Source of the DNA: Rosistilla ulvae
Lineage (GTDB): Bacteria; Planctomycetota; Planctomycetia; Pirellulales; Pirellulaceae
Length of the DNA stretch: 64,000 nucleotides
Direction: 5' to 3'
Assembly (NCBI RefSeq): GCF_007741475.1
Contig: NZ_CP036261.1
Span: 1,550,001 to 1,614,000, forward strand
The notes below the pieces were generated by a model, which worked only from the letters and a program-made list of their open reading frames with translations, made no database searches and had not been told where the DNA came from. Both the position numbers and the translations under genes were made by a program. Within the stretch, counting starts at the first letter, position 1. Each line of letters begins with the position of its first letter. This document shows positions 8,912 to 18,096 of the stretch, one piece after another.

Positions 8912-10402
8912 CTATCCCAAGGGGCGGACGACCGAGGTGCTGCGGTAGTAGTCCATCAGCGTTTCGATCGACAACACGCCGCCCCCCATGCCGCTCTTGT
9001 TGACGCCGCCGTAAGGGACGCCGTGGGCGAAGACGTTGTGGGCGTTGATCCAGCTGTTGCCGGCGGTCATCGATTCAGCCACGCGTGCCGCCCGATCGTT
9101 ATCTTTGGTCCAAACGCTGTTGGCCAATCCGTATTGCGTGTCGTTTGCCATCGCGACCGCTTCCTGTTCGGAACCGAACTTGGCCAAGTAGGCAACAGGG
9201 CCAAAGATCTCTTCCTGAGCGGCGACATTGTCCAGCGAACCGGCCAGCAACGCCGGTTTGACGTAATTGCCTTCGTAACCTTCGACCGTGGCAGCCCCGC
9301 CGCCGTACAAACACTCCGCTCCGCCCGCTTTGCCTTTGTCCTGATATCCCAACACGCGTTGGCATTGTTTGGGATTGACCACGGGGCCCATCTGAGCGTT
9401 TGGATCCAGAGGATGCCCGATTTTCACTTCCTTCAATCGATCAACGCAGTGTTTGACAAATTCGTCGTAGACGTTTTCGTGGATCAACCAACGCGTCGCG
9501 TCACAGCAGACTTGGCCGCTGTGGAAGGTGATCGCCCCAACAAGTGCTTCCGCCGTCGCCTTGACATCGACATCGTCGAAGACCACAGCAGCTCCCTTGC
9601 CGCCGAGTTCCAGTTTCACGGGGACCAAGTTGCGGCCACACGATTCGCCGACCATCTGTCCGACTTCGGGCGATCCGGTGAACGACATCCGCTTGATCTT
9701 GGTGTTGTTCGACAACGCGGCACCCGCCGTCGCACCGCGGCCGGTGACGACATTGATCACGCCGTCGGGAACGCCCACTTTCTTGGCCAATTGAGCCAGA
9801 TAGAGTGCCGACAACGAAGTGTCTTCGGCCGGCTTGATCACCACGGTGTTCCCGGCAGCCAATGCGGGCGAGATGCCCCAACCGATCAACAGGAATGGGA
9901 AGTTCCATGGGAAGATGAACGCGCACGCGCCCCATGGTTGCTTGAAAGTCCAAGCGTCGTGGCCGGGCACATCCAACTTGTTTCGCAGTTCCACCTTGTC
10001 GGCGAGGCCAACGAAATAGCGGAGCGTGTCGACGAAGTTTTGCACGTCACCAGCGGCTTGAGCTTGGATCTTGCCGGCGTCGAGCGCTTCGATCTGTGCG
10101 ATGATCGCCTTGTCCGCTTCGACGGCGTCGGCCAGTCGCAACAAAATGCTGCTGCGTTCCTGCTGCGACAGCCCCGCCCAGGCGGGAAACGCTTCGTCAG
10201 CGATTTCCACGGCGCGATCGATTTCCGATGGAGAGAGGTCGTGGATTTCAGCGATCGTGTCGCCCGAACCGGGATCGATTGTCGGGATCAAGTTTCCCGA
10301 AGCCGCAGGAAAATCCTTGCCCCCCACGAAACTGGCAAATGGGCTCTGCTTCAGGAAGGTTTCGACGGCTGGCAACAATTCGAACTTCGTCATAACGCTC
10401 AT
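8912..10402 (-). CDS. NAD(P)-dependent aldehyde dehydrogenase
   Basis: The product is 496 residues. The start at ATG 10400-10402 is chosen because AGGAG lies 8 bases upstream; a longer frame to 10465 has no such site. Aldehyde dehydrogenase hallmarks are in order: PWNFP (Asn167), the cofactor motif FTGSPEVG, the general base Glu265 in LELGGKG, and nucleophile Cys299 in GQVCCDATR. Length is normal for the family. It oxidises an aldehyde to the acid with NAD(P)+ in the cytoplasm. Next to a fuculose/rhamnulose-type aldolase and two sulfatases, lactaldehyde is an attractive substrate, but sequence alone does not separate it from betaine-, phenylacet- or other aldehyde dehydrogenases. Confidence 0.92.
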   Translation of the reverse strand: MSVMTKFELLPAVETFLKQSPFASFVGGKDFPAASGNLIPTIDPGSGDTIAEIHDLSPSEIDRAVEIADEAFPAWAGLSQQERSSILLRLADAVEADKAIIAQIEALDAGKIQAQAAGDVQNFVDTLRYFVGLADKVELRNKLDVPGHDAWTFKQPWGACAFIFPWNFPFLLIGWGISPALAAGNTVVIKPAEDTSLSALYLAQLAKKVGVPDGVINVVTGRGATAGAALSNNTKIKRMSFTGSPEVGQMVGESCGRNLVPVKLELGGKGAAVVFDDVDVKATAEALVGAITFHSGQVCCDATRWLIHENVYDEFVKHCVDRLKEVKIGHPLDPNAQMGPVVNPKQCQRVLGYQDKGKAGGAECLYGGGAATVEGYEGNYVKPALLAGSLDNVAAQEEIFGPVAYLAKFGSEQEAVAMANDTQYGLANSVWTKDNDRAARVAESMTAGNSWINAHNVFAHGVPYGGVNKSGMGGGVLSIETLMDYYRSTSVVRPLG

Positions 10403-10924
10403 TTGGTAACTCCTGCGAGTGATTGGATTTCGGGTTTTTGTCGCTTTTTGGGGGCTCGTTCTCACCGGCGACTGTTTTGCAGATTCTTCATCTTATCGTT
10501 TCGGCGTGCGATGGCTTGCCCCCCAATGCAAATTGTCGCCCATCGGGCTCTTTCAGGTCGTCGGCTCGCGGGGAGATCGAGATCGACGGGATCATCATGC
10601 GCTCCCGAATCGGCATATTGCTCAGTGGATTCGCAGGGGAACGGTTCGCGATCGCACGTCTGCTGCGCCGAAGATGCGGTAGCAACGGCTCTTATCGCTT
10701 GTTTGTCCTATGGGGAGCGTCGCAATGCGTTCGGGCCAATGGGCTGATGTTCAAGCTGTGAGCCGAGTTGTCGCGGAAGGGAAGAGTTGCTGCTGTTGGG
10801 AAGTGTGCTCTTTAAGCGATCGTTTTTCAGACGCTTGAGGCGAGCGAGGTGTCAGCAGCGTGTGGGTGAAACATTGTTCCAGATTCCACGTCGGCGCCCC
10901 TCGCGTTGCCAGGCCTCAACCAAC
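10403..10924. other. Gene-free stretch upstream of ALDH
   Basis: About 520 bases contain only overlapping frames with no recognisable product. It must carry the promoter of the ALDH-aldolase-sulfatase block on the minus strand. I see no convincing operator or consensus promoter. Confidence 0.4.
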
Positions 10925-10952
10925 AAAAAACGCCCCGATGTTGATCGGGGCG
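10925..10952 (-). terminator. Rho-independent terminator of the small lipoprotein gene
   Basis: The arms cgccccgat (10931-10939) and atcggggcg (10944-10952) pair perfectly with a four-base loop. On the minus strand the hairpin is followed by six T (10930-10925), the canonical intrinsic layout, 36 bases past the stop at 10988. Confidence 0.88.
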
Positions 10953-10987
10953 TTTCTACTTTTTCTGCTTGTGAAGAGGCGGTGCGT

Positions 10988-11422
10988 CTAGCCTGGTCCG
11001 CCGGTCTTCTTGAGGTCAAAGTTGACGTTCGTATTGGAACCAGACTCCACGTTAAAAGTCAATTCGGAGGCCACGTTATACATTGCCGGAATCAACTCTT
11101 TCTTGGGTGCCACGCCTTCACCTTCGACGGTGGCGACGGTGATACGGACAACATTCTCACCGACGATCGCGCCGGGACGGTCAGCCATATAGGCCAGTTC
11201 ATAATAGCCGTTCGCATCGGTTTTCCCGTTCGCTGGACGGTCGTCCTCGTGGTAGAAGGAGACGAGTGCATCGGACAACGGTTCACCGTCGAAGGTGACC
11301 GTTCCTGAAACAGGAGCCAAGCGAGGCCCGACGCCACCACCACCACAACCAAGCGTTACGCTGGCAAGGGCGATCAAAACGGATGTCGCTAGACGCGACC
11401 TGGAAAACGGAATGAAGTTCAT
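10988..11422 (-). CDS. Small lipoprotein with carboxypeptidase-regulatory-like (transthyretin-like) domain
   Basis: The product is 144 residues from the ATG at 11420-11422; a TTG four codons upstream is possible. The lipobox LGC places the lipidated Cys at 26 after a hydrophobic segment. The mature part opens with VSGTVTFDGEPLSDALVSF and continues with ADANGYYEL-like spacing (KTDANGYYEL). This is the pattern of a CarboxypepD_reg/transthyretin-like beta-sandwich that planctomycetes encode in many copies. It lies directly downstream of a DUF1559 pilin-like gene on the same strand with a 42-base gap, a very common planctomycete pairing, and ends at a strong terminator. The biochemical role of these pairs is unknown. 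Confidence 0.85.
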   Translation of the reverse strand: MNFIPFSRSRLATSVLIALASVTLGCGGGGVGPRLAPVSGTVTFDGEPLSDALVSFYHEDDRPANGKTDANGYYELAYMADRPGAIVGENVVRITVATVEGEGVAPKKELIPAMYNVASELTFNVESGSNTNVNFDLKKTGGPG

Positions 11423-11464
11423 TAGAAAAGGCAACCAATTTTTAGGAATGAAACCGAACGGATA

Positions 11465-12388
11465 TTAATAGGTTGGGATCACTTCGCCACCGTCCATCGT
11501 TCCCAACGCGGCTTGAACGCGAAGAGGAATCGATTCGGTCAGGAAAGTAACACTTGCGTCTCCACGGATGAATTGCGCTCCGCCGGGATGTAGGCTACTT
11601 GGGTTGTAGGAACTCGATCCATTGATCACGTAATCGGTGTCGTTGGAAGAACGCTCCATTCGCATTCGCACCTGAAATTGCGAAATACTGCCGCTGATGC
11701 TACCACCGAAGTCGTTTTGATAGCCGATCCACAGCGAGCCCGCTGGTCCATCGATCGTGCATCGTTCAGCCACCATGATGGTGTTGCTTAATCCATCGAT
11801 GATGTCGCGAAATTTTGTCGCCGAATTGTCGGTGAAAACCGATGCTCTGTCGGTACCGCCCGCACCATTGGTGGCGGTTGGATTGGAGCCGTTGTAATAC
11901 GCGGAGTAAACGCCGACATAGTTGGATTTTGCGAAGTAGATCCCACCGGTTCCGCCCAGCTTGTTATTCAATTCCCCGCCTGGGTCCGAAGGGCAAAGAA
12001 AGGCACTCACTGGCGTTTGCGCTAGCGGTGGATTGTTTCCGACGCCGTTTGTCGTGACTTCCAGGATGTCTTCCCAAGGCTCATCGAACGCACCGGCTGC
12101 GGAAATCGCATCGAACAAAGCATCTTGCTCCATGAACGGCAGGATCATCGTCCCCCAGGCCAGTTGGTTGCTTGTCACAATACCTGGGGGAAGCTTTCCG
12201 TAGGTGTCATGGTAGTTGTGAAGAGAAAGTCCGATCTGCTTCATGTTGTTGCTGCAACTCATGCGACGCGCTGCTTCACGAGCGGCCTGAACCGCTGGCA
12301 GCAACAGGCCTACCAAGATGCCGATGATCGCAATCACAACCAGGAGCTCCACCAATGTGAAGCCACTACTTTTTTTGGCTTTCGTCAT
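11465..12388 (-). CDS. DUF1559 protein with type IV prepilin-like N-terminus
   Basis: The product is 307 residues. The start at ATG 12386-12388 is supported by GAGGAA about 5 bases upstream. The N-terminus is a textbook class III signal: short basic leader MTKAKKSSG, then [16 protein letters not shown] with Glu at mature position 5. Prepilin peptidase should therefore cut after Gly9 and leave a hydrophobic helix. The body has the DUF1559 features: [27 protein letters not shown], a Cys in the AFLCPSDP block and the C-terminal SLHPGGAQF near 275. These proteins are massively expanded in Planctomycetes and thought to be pseudopilins or surface proteins. The function of this one is unknown. No other pilus gene is nearby. 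Confidence 0.95.
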   Translation of the reverse strand: MTKAKKSSGFTLVELLVVIAIIGILVGLLLPAVQAAREAARRMSCSNNMKQIGLSLHNYHDTYGKLPPGIVTSNQLAWGTMILPFMEQDALFDAISAAGAFDEPWEDILEVTTNGVGNNPPLAQTPVSAFLCPSDPGGELNNKLGGTGGIYFAKSNYVGVYSAYYNGSNPTATNGAGGTDRASVFTDNSATKFRDIIDGLSNTIMVAERCTIDGPAGSLWIGYQNDFGGSISGSISQFQVRMRMERSSNDTDYVINGSSSYNPSSLHPGGAQFIRGDASVTFLTESIPLRVQAALGTMDGGEVIPTY

Positions 12389-13330
12389 ATATTCCTCGAA
12401 AGAATTAAAAAGAAAAAGAATGGGGGCGTCGTCATTTTCAGGCAACACAGCAATCGTGCGCCCGTTCGCGACTCAGAAAATAAGAGTCGCTTTGCAGACA
12501 ACAGTGCCACATTTAGAACGCATGCATCCTCGATGCTTCCCCTGATCACTTAAGTAAGTGCGGGGAGTAGAATAGTTGTTGTGGATTCTATCGACACTTT
12601 AGTGTTGTGACAATGGACTTTTCTCACACTCTGCAAGTTGTTAAGCGAGTTGCAGTGTAGGAAGTTGCAAGGAGACAATGTGTAGGAAATAGAGGCGCGG
12701 GGGTTCTAAGCCACCTGGAATGGCAGTAAGGAAAAGAAAGCCGCGAGTTTCTATACATAGCCAGGGTCTCGCTCTTTTGGTTTGCCGTAATGCGTCACCA
12801 GAAACGAAAGTAGTCAGTGTGGGTTGTGCATGCTCCCTGTAAGGACCTTTTATTTGCGTGCAACTAGTTGTTGTGGGTGTGTTGTTGTGTGCGCAGGTGG
12901 TGGTTCTGGGGAGTTGTCTGTAGGAATTAGTAGCAGGAGCGAGAAGTAGAAGTTGTCAACAGATGGGGGGGCGCATCAGGGTTGGATATGTGTAGCAGTG
13001 ACCAAAATGGGGGCAGTCGCTGGGATGGTGGTCCATCGCATTCACGGTTTGACTATTGGCGCAGGAACGGGGGGCGGGCAAAGCAGACACTTAGACAGGA
13101 ATGCGTTTTTTGAATTGTGGAGCTGCTAACCAAGTTGTCGCGATTTACTCACGTTGGTAAACACTCGCACAAGCTCCAACCCGAGATATCTACTCGCCAA
13201 CCAGCAAGTCGGACTGCAAGTCACCACCAATCGGGCATGTTCGGTAAGAACTAGAATCGGGGGGACGGGGACCATCGATTCGCAGACGCGGTCCGAAGCG
13301 TTACAGAGAGGGTAGTCCCGACATGAAGAA
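12389..13330. other. Gene-free, strongly GT-skewed stretch upstream of the DUF1559 gene
   Basis: About 940 bases have no plausible coding frame. From about 12550 to 13090 the plus strand is visibly rich in G and T, with repeated gttgttgtg-type words and few C runs, unlike the surrounding DNA. On the minus strand this would be a CA-rich leader or promoter region for the DUF1559 gene. I see no tRNA, CRISPR or IS feature in it. Confidence 0.6.
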
Positions 13331-13356
13331 AGGCTTGGAACAGATGTTCCAAGCCT
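13331..13356 (-). terminator. Terminator of the tRNA-Arg transcript
   Basis: A perfect 11-base stem (13331-13341 with 13346-13356, aggcttggaac/gttccaagcct) with a four-base loop lies 65 bases past the tRNA 3' end. On the minus strand it is followed by a T-rich TTCTTC tail. Confidence 0.75.
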
Positions 13357-13421
13357 CTTTATCGAATGTACCGTTTGAAGCGGTTCGCAAGCAAACTTTG
13401 CGTACCACTCTTGAAAATGAG

Positions 13422-13495
13422 TACCCCCGAAGGGATTCGAACCCCTAACCCCCGGTTCCGAAGACCGGTGCTCTATCCAGTTGAGCTACGGAGGC
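13422..13495 (-). tRNA. tRNA-Arg, anticodon UCG
   Basis: The minus strand folds into a full cloverleaf of 74 nt. The acceptor stem is GCCTCCG/CGGGGGT with two G-U pairs, the D-arm GCTC-GAGC, the anticodon stem CCGGT/ACCGG with loop CTTCGGA (anticodon TCG, reading CGA/CGG), and the T-arm AGGGG/CCCTT with TTCGAAT. The discriminator base is A and no CCA is encoded. A spurious plus-strand protein frame containing TPEGIRTPNP crosses it, a well-known tRNA artefact. Confidence 0.97.
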
Positions 13496-13712
13496 ATCCG
13501 CACCGAAGTGCAATACCGTTGGCTGGCACAGAGCGATTTCGCTGCCGGTGCCAGACTGCCCAAATCTTACAAGATTTTCCCCGCCGTGCTAGTCCCGCAG
13601 GGGACAAATTTGCCGCCCCGCCAGTTTTGGCCCGCTATATGCCCTTTTCCTCTACTGACCGCTACAGGGTGAATGCCAAACGTTAACGTCCCAATCTGCC
13701 GCATCGACGCCG

Positions 13713-15695
13713 TTATTGCAGCCAGGCGTCGGGATCGGCATCGCTCGGCATCCGCCAATCGCCCCGCGGCGACAGGCTGACGCTGCCCACTTTGGGGCCG
13801 TCGGGGACACATGTCCGTTTGAACTGATTCGCAAAGAACCGCTTGAAAAAGGTCTGCAACGTTTCGGCGAGCGTCGCGTCGTCGTAGGGCTGCGAAAAGT
13901 TCGTCTGCTGGGCCAGCCAGAGGATCTTTTCGGGCGAATAGCCGTTGCGGATGAAGTGGAACAAAAAGAAGTCGTGCAGTTCGTACGCTCCGATCGTCGC
14001 TTCGGTGCTCTGACGGATCTCCCCGTCTTCGTTGGGGGGCATCAATTCGGGAGAGATCACCGCGTCGGCGATTTGGTGCAGCGTGGTGCGGACCGATTCG
14101 TCGAAGTGGTGGTCGCCGGCAAATCGGACCAGGAACCGGACCAGCGTTTTAGGGACCGATGTGTTGACGTTGTACATCGACATGTGATCGCCGTTGTAGG
14201 TCGACCATCCCAACGCTTGTTCCGACAGATCGCCGGTTCCCAAGACAAAACCGCGACTCATCAGCACAAAGGTCCGAATTCGCGCCTGGATGTTCTCGAA
14301 CACTAAGTCTTTGGCGTCGTTGGGCGTTTTTATCAGCTGCTGCTGCAGCGTTTCGACGTCCATCTTTTCTGCATCGATTCCCAGCGGCTGATGCTGCAGC
14401 GATTGAAACGCTTGCAGGCACAACTGGCGAATGTCGATCGTCTCCCGCGTCACGCCCAGCTGTTGCATCAACCGATCGGCACTCTCGCGGGTCTGGTCGG
14501 TGGTGCCAAAGCCGGGCATCGTGATCCCGTGAATGCGCGAGGTCGGCCAGCCGTATCGCTGGCACATCTTCGCGGCAACGACCAATGCCAGCGTGCTGTC
14601 GAGGCCGCCGGAGACGCCGATGAAGAGGGGCATGTTTTCGGGCAGCTGACGAATTCGCTGGGCCAAGCCGGCCGATTGGATCTCAAAAATCTCGCTGCAG
14701 CGATCGGCAAGCGTATTGGGATCGCTAGGGACAAACGGCCGCGGCGCGATGTCGCGCTGCAGTTCGCGATCGGGAGTGTGGGTGAGCGAAAAATCGAATT
14801 GGCGATAGTCGCGCGGTAGCGATCCGCGGGCGTCGTCGAACGAACCGATCGTGCGGCGATCGTGCCCCAGTTTTTGAAGGTCGACGTCGACGGTGGCCGA
14901 TGTCGCTCCCTGCCACGTCGGTTGGCCATCGCCCACGCGGCGCGAGTGGCTCAAGACGACTCCGTTTTCAGCGATCATGCAGTGCGCACCAAAGACGACA
15001 TCGGTTGTCGATTCGGTCGGGCCCGCGCCGGCGTAAGCGTAGGCGGCGATGCAGCGTCCCGATTGCGATTTGACGAGATCGGTTCGCCAGCTGGCTTTGC
15101 CAACTGTTTCGGTGCTGGCGGACAGGTTTAATAGAATGTTAGCCCCGGCGACTGCCATCAAGCCGCTGGGAGGATTGGGAGTCCAGAGATCCTCGCAGAT
15201 CTCGATTCCCACGACTGCATCGCCCGATCGGAACAGCAGATCGATGCCAAAGGGAATCGATTGGTTGTCGACGGTAATCGTCGCCGGTTCGCTGCCGTCG
15301 GCGGCGCGAAACCACCGCGCCTCGTAAAACTCTTTGTAGTTTGGCAGGAACTGTTTCGGAACGATTCCCAACAGTTGGCCGTTGTCGATCGCGGCGGCGC
15401 AGTTGTACAGGCTGCCCGCGACGCTGACCGGCACGCCGACGACAACTAATTGATCGCGACCCGCCGATGCCGCGACGATCTGCTGCAAAGCCGCCATCGC
15501 CGCGTCGATCAATTGTTGTTGTCCAAACAGATCGGCGGCGGTGTAGCCGGTCAGGGAGAGTTCGGGAAAGAGGACGATGTCCGATTCGCCGTACTGTTGC
15601 AGCAGTTCCTCGATCTCGTCTGCGTTTTTGCGCGGCGCACCAACGGAAACTCGCGGGCTCGCGGCGGTGATGCGGACATATCCGTGGGGGTGCAT
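13713..15695 (-). CDS. nadE: Glutamine-dependent NAD+ synthetase
   Basis: The product is 660 residues, a normal length for the two-domain enzyme that makes NAD+ from deamido-NAD+, ATP and glutamine. The N-terminal nitrilase/amidase domain (about 5-280) shows the Glu-Lys-Cys triad: Glu45 in LFPELSLTGY, Lys114 in VPKQFLPNY, Cys167 in GIEICEDLW. The C-terminal synthetase domain has the ATP pyrophosphatase loop GVSGGLDSTLAL and, further on, FVLGTGDLSEQALGW. The ATG at 15693-15695 begins MHPHGYVRITAASP, typical of this long form. It is monocistronic: the tRNA gene lies downstream on the same strand after about 220 bases, and a divergent DUF2461 gene lies upstream. Confidence 0.97.
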   Translation of the reverse strand: MHPHGYVRITAASPRVSVGAPRKNADEIEELLQQYGESDIVLFPELSLTGYTAADLFGQQQLIDAAMAALQQIVAASAGRDQLVVVGVPVSVAGSLYNCAAAIDNGQLLGIVPKQFLPNYKEFYEARWFRAADGSEPATITVDNQSIPFGIDLLFRSGDAVVGIEICEDLWTPNPPSGLMAVAGANILLNLSASTETVGKASWRTDLVKSQSGRCIAAYAYAGAGPTESTTDVVFGAHCMIAENGVVLSHSRRVGDGQPTWQGATSATVDVDLQKLGHDRRTIGSFDDARGSLPRDYRQFDFSLTHTPDRELQRDIAPRPFVPSDPNTLADRCSEIFEIQSAGLAQRIRQLPENMPLFIGVSGGLDSTLALVVAAKMCQRYGWPTSRIHGITMPGFGTTDQTRESADRLMQQLGVTRETIDIRQLCLQAFQSLQHQPLGIDAEKMDVETLQQQLIKTPNDAKDLVFENIQARIRTFVLMSRGFVLGTGDLSEQALGWSTYNGDHMSMYNVNTSVPKTLVRFLVRFAGDHHFDESVRTTLHQIADAVISPELMPPNEDGEIRQSTEATIGAYELHDFFLFHFIRNGYSPEKILWLAQQTNFSQPYDDATLAETLQTFFKRFFANQFKRTCVPDGPKVGSVSLSPRGDWRMPSDADPDAWLQ

Positions 15696-15947
15696 GAGCG
15701 GGACGATCCTTGTTAGACACAGGTTTTTGCAACGTGATTTGTAGTATACTCGCCACCGCCGCGGATCGGCGAGAGCGCTGAAGCGGGCGACGGGGCGCGT
15801 TGGGGTTGGCGTTTAGGTCGATCGGTCGTAGAACGCTAACGCTCGATTCGTGTGAGAACCGGACGCTAACGCGTGGCGGCTGATCGTTTCAATTGAATCA
15901 CTGAATATTGCTGAAGCGGGCGATGTGATACCGGAGAGATATGCCCG

Positions 15948-16637
15948 ATGAGTTCCCGATCGATCTATACCGACGACTGTTTGTTGTTCCTGGAAGAGCT
16001 GCGACACAACAACGATCGCGCGTGGTTTGCGGAGAATAAGGAGCGGTATGAAGCTTCGGTCCGCGAGCCGAGCTTGCGGTTGATCGAAGCGATCGGTCCG
16101 CGGCTGGAAAAGCTCTCGCCCTTCTTTCCGGCGGTTCCCAAACGCGTTGGCGGTTCGTTGATGCGGATCCACCGCGACACGCGGTTCGCCAAAGACAAGA
16201 CGCCCTACAAGACGAACGTCGGGATCCATTTTCGCCATGAAGTGGGCAAAGATGTCCACGCCCCTGGCTTCTACGTTCACATCGAGCCGGAGCGATGTTT
16301 TGTCGGCGCGGGATGTTGGCGTCCCGCTTCCCCGGCGCTGCTGGCGATTCGTCGCAAGATCGACGACGAACCGACGCGTTGGAAACGGGCTCGCGACGCG
16401 AAGGCTTTTCGCGAGAACTATCAGCTGGAAGGAGAGAGTCTGAAGACGGCGCCGCGCGACTTTGCCAAAGACCATCCGATGATCGACGATCTGCGCCGCA
16501 AGGACTTCATCGGTTTGAGTCCGTTGGCCGAGAGCGACGTGACGTCACCCGATCTGGTCTCGACGATCATCGCTCGGTTTCGAGCCGCGCGATCGTTGAT
16601 GCAGTTTCTTTGCGAAAGCGCATGCGTGCCGTTTTAA
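15948..16637 (+). CDS. DUF2461 family protein
   Basis: The product is 229 residues, soluble, with no signal peptide. It matches the DUF2461/TIGR02453 pattern: an N-terminal FLEELRHNNDRAWFAENKERYE (about 14-35), then RIHRDTRFAKDKTPYKTNVGIHFRH at about 73-97 and GFYVHIEP-x-RCFVGAGCWRP at about 106-126. The family is widespread in bacteria and fungi and has no established activity. A GGAGAG lies about 10 bases before the ATG at 15948. It stands alone between nadE (divergent) and the sigma-factor pair (convergent). Confidence 0.9.
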   Translation: MSSRSIYTDDCLLFLEELRHNNDRAWFAENKERYEASVREPSLRLIEAIGPRLEKLSPFFPAVPKRVGGSLMRIHRDTRFAKDKTPYKTNVGIHFRHEVGKDVHAPGFYVHIEPERCFVGAGCWRPASPALLAIRRKIDDEPTRWKRARDAKAFRENYQLEGESLKTAPRDFAKDHPMIDDLRRKDFIGLSPLAESDVTSPDLVSTIIARFRAARSLMQFLCESACVPF

Positions 16638-16679
16638 ATATCGGTTGAGCCCACGGTATGAGGCGGGCGGAGCACTGCG

Positions 16680-17417
16680 TTAGAATCCGCAGTCGAGGAC
16701 CAGTTCGTAGTTTTCGATCTGCAGCTTCTGTGGCAGTTGCAATTCCACCGGTTGCTGTGGCAGCAGGACCTTGTCTGCGGTTTGGCATTTGGCCGTCGGC
16801 GCAAGGACTTTGGCAACGATCCGGTCGGCACCCACGCGCCTCAATTCGAAATGGGCTGGGGCGATCGAAGTCTCGTCTGAATTCGCGATCACGCAGCGCG
16901 TGCTCGATTGCTCACTGAGCAAGGCAAACTTCTCCGGTTCATCAGCCTGTTGACGGCCGAAGATGGTGACCAGCTTTTTGCGGTGTTCCAGGAACCGCTC
17001 GCCGCTATTTTTCAGAAAGCAGTAGACGGGAAAGTTCTCATCCAACGCGGTTTCAAAAATGTTTCGCAGTGGTTCGCTGGCCGGCAGTCCGGCGAGCATT
17101 TTGTCGATCGTCGGTCGATCGCCCCACTGGGATCGGACGATGTACTCGTGTTCGAGAATCGTCACATAGTGTTCCGGGTCGAGTTGAAGAGCGGCCAAGA
17201 TGTCGGTGTAATATCGCGTATCGCGAGGTTCGTCATCGACGCCCAACCGCCATCGCCACTCCAGATCGATCATGGCAAATTCGACCGCCACATCGCGGCG
17301 ATAGACCGGGCTGACGGATGAGATCGCATCCCACATGTTCAGCGGCTTGCCCCGGCGCCAGGAGGTTTCGAATTGCTTCCACGCCTCGTTGACTTCCGCT
17401 TCGTTCCAGTCGGTCAT
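16680..17417 (-). CDS. Partner of ECF-like sigma factor: kinase-less relative of planctomycete Ser/Thr kinases
   Basis: The product is 245 residues, with no signal peptide or membrane helix. The N-terminal half (FAMIDLEWRWRLG, Y-DIL, LEHEYIVRSQWGDRP, MLAGLP) resembles the short region that precedes the kinase domain in many planctomycete serine/threonine kinases encoded next to ECF-like sigma factors. No kinase motifs (G-loop, HRDLKP, DFG) follow. The last 70 residues are strand-like and end LQIENYELVLD, a spacing that recalls FHA-type domains, although the FHA recognition residues are not evident. The start codon overlaps the sigma factor stop (ATGA), so the two are translationally coupled. 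A regulatory role with that sigma factor is inferred from coupling only. Confidence 0.75.
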   Translation of the reverse strand: MTDWNEAEVNEAWKQFETSWRRGKPLNMWDAISSVSPVYRRDVAVEFAMIDLEWRWRLGVDDEPRDTRYYTDILAALQLDPEHYVTILEHEYIVRSQWGDRPTIDKMLAGLPASEPLRNIFETALDENFPVYCFLKNSGERFLEHRKKLVTIFGRQQADEPEKFALLSEQSSTRCVIANSDETSIAPAHFELRRVGADRIVAKVLAPTAKCQTADKVLLPQQPVELQLPQKLQIENYELVLDCGF

Positions 17418-18049
17418 TCGTTATCTGCCGCTTCAATCTTGGCGAGGGTCTCGCGGATATTGTTGATGTGGCGTTGAACGGTGCGCACCGATATTTTCAG
17501 GGCGTCGGCGATAAACGGTTTGGCGTGCCCTTCGAGCTGCATCAGCACGATGGTTTGTAAGATGTCTTTCCCCAGCGCTTGCAACAACTGCTCCAATGTC
17601 TCTTGAACGATCAAAGCTTGTTCGGCAACCGGGCCGGTGGGAAGCGCAAAGATCGAACAGAAATTATTGCTCGACGAATCCCCGACCTTTTCAGAGCTGT
17701 GGATGTAGCGTCCATCGCGATTGCTGTATTTGATCGATTTCCGCAACGCGATCACGCTCAGCAATCGAAATAGGTCTTGTTGGGTTTTCAGTTGAGCAAA
17801 ACGGCCTGCTCCCGCACCGCTGACAAAGCTGCGCATGGCGCTGGCCGCGGCCCCTTCGCCATCGCATCCCAATCGCCGCCGCCGCATCCGGCTGTGGGCA
17901 AAGGAGACTAGGTAAGGGAAATACTGGTGAAAAACCTGCTCCAAGGCGAGATTGTCGCCACGACGCACGCCTTCGACCAATTCGTCGAGCTCTTGATTGT
18001 TGCTGTCGCCTTCACTGTTCATTGCACTCTCGACCTGGTCTTGAATCAT
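17414..18049 (-). CDS. ECF-like RNA polymerase sigma-70 family factor
   Basis: The product is 211 residues from the ATG at 18047-18049; ATG 18022 or TTG 18079 are possible. Region 2 is visible as LALEQVFHQYFPYLVSFAHSRMRRRRLG, followed by AAASAMRSFVSGAGAGRF and LLSVIALRKSIKYSNRDGR. The C-terminal region 4 helix-turn-helix reads LQTIVLMQLEGHAKPFIADALKIS then VRTVQRHINNIRETLAK. This is the planctomycete ECF branch related to SigB/ECF_sub proteins that pair with kinases. It should direct RNA polymerase to a small regulon. Its downstream coupled gene has no kinase domain, which is unusual. Confidence 0.9.
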   Translation of the reverse strand: MIQDQVESAMNSEGDSNNQELDELVEGVRRGDNLALEQVFHQYFPYLVSFAHSRMRRRRLGCDGEGAAASAMRSFVSGAGAGRFAQLKTQQDLFRLLSVIALRKSIKYSNRDGRYIHSSEKVGDSSSNNFCSIFALPTGPVAEQALIVQETLEQLLQALGKDILQTIVLMQLEGHAKPFIADALKISVRTVQRHINNIRETLAKIEAADNE

Positions 18050-18096
18050 CGCCCAAGCGCGGACTCTGCTTCCCGCCAACTCAATTCTGGTCCTTT

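Noticed and set aside
7497-10402. Planctomycete bacterial microcompartment for fucose/rhamnose use
   Set aside because: The aldolase and ALDH fit the theme, but no shell protein gene or encapsulation peptide is seen.
13366-13686. 106-residue plus-strand frame with TPEGIRTPNP
   Set aside because: It is the reverse strand of tRNA-Arg, a well-known false protein.
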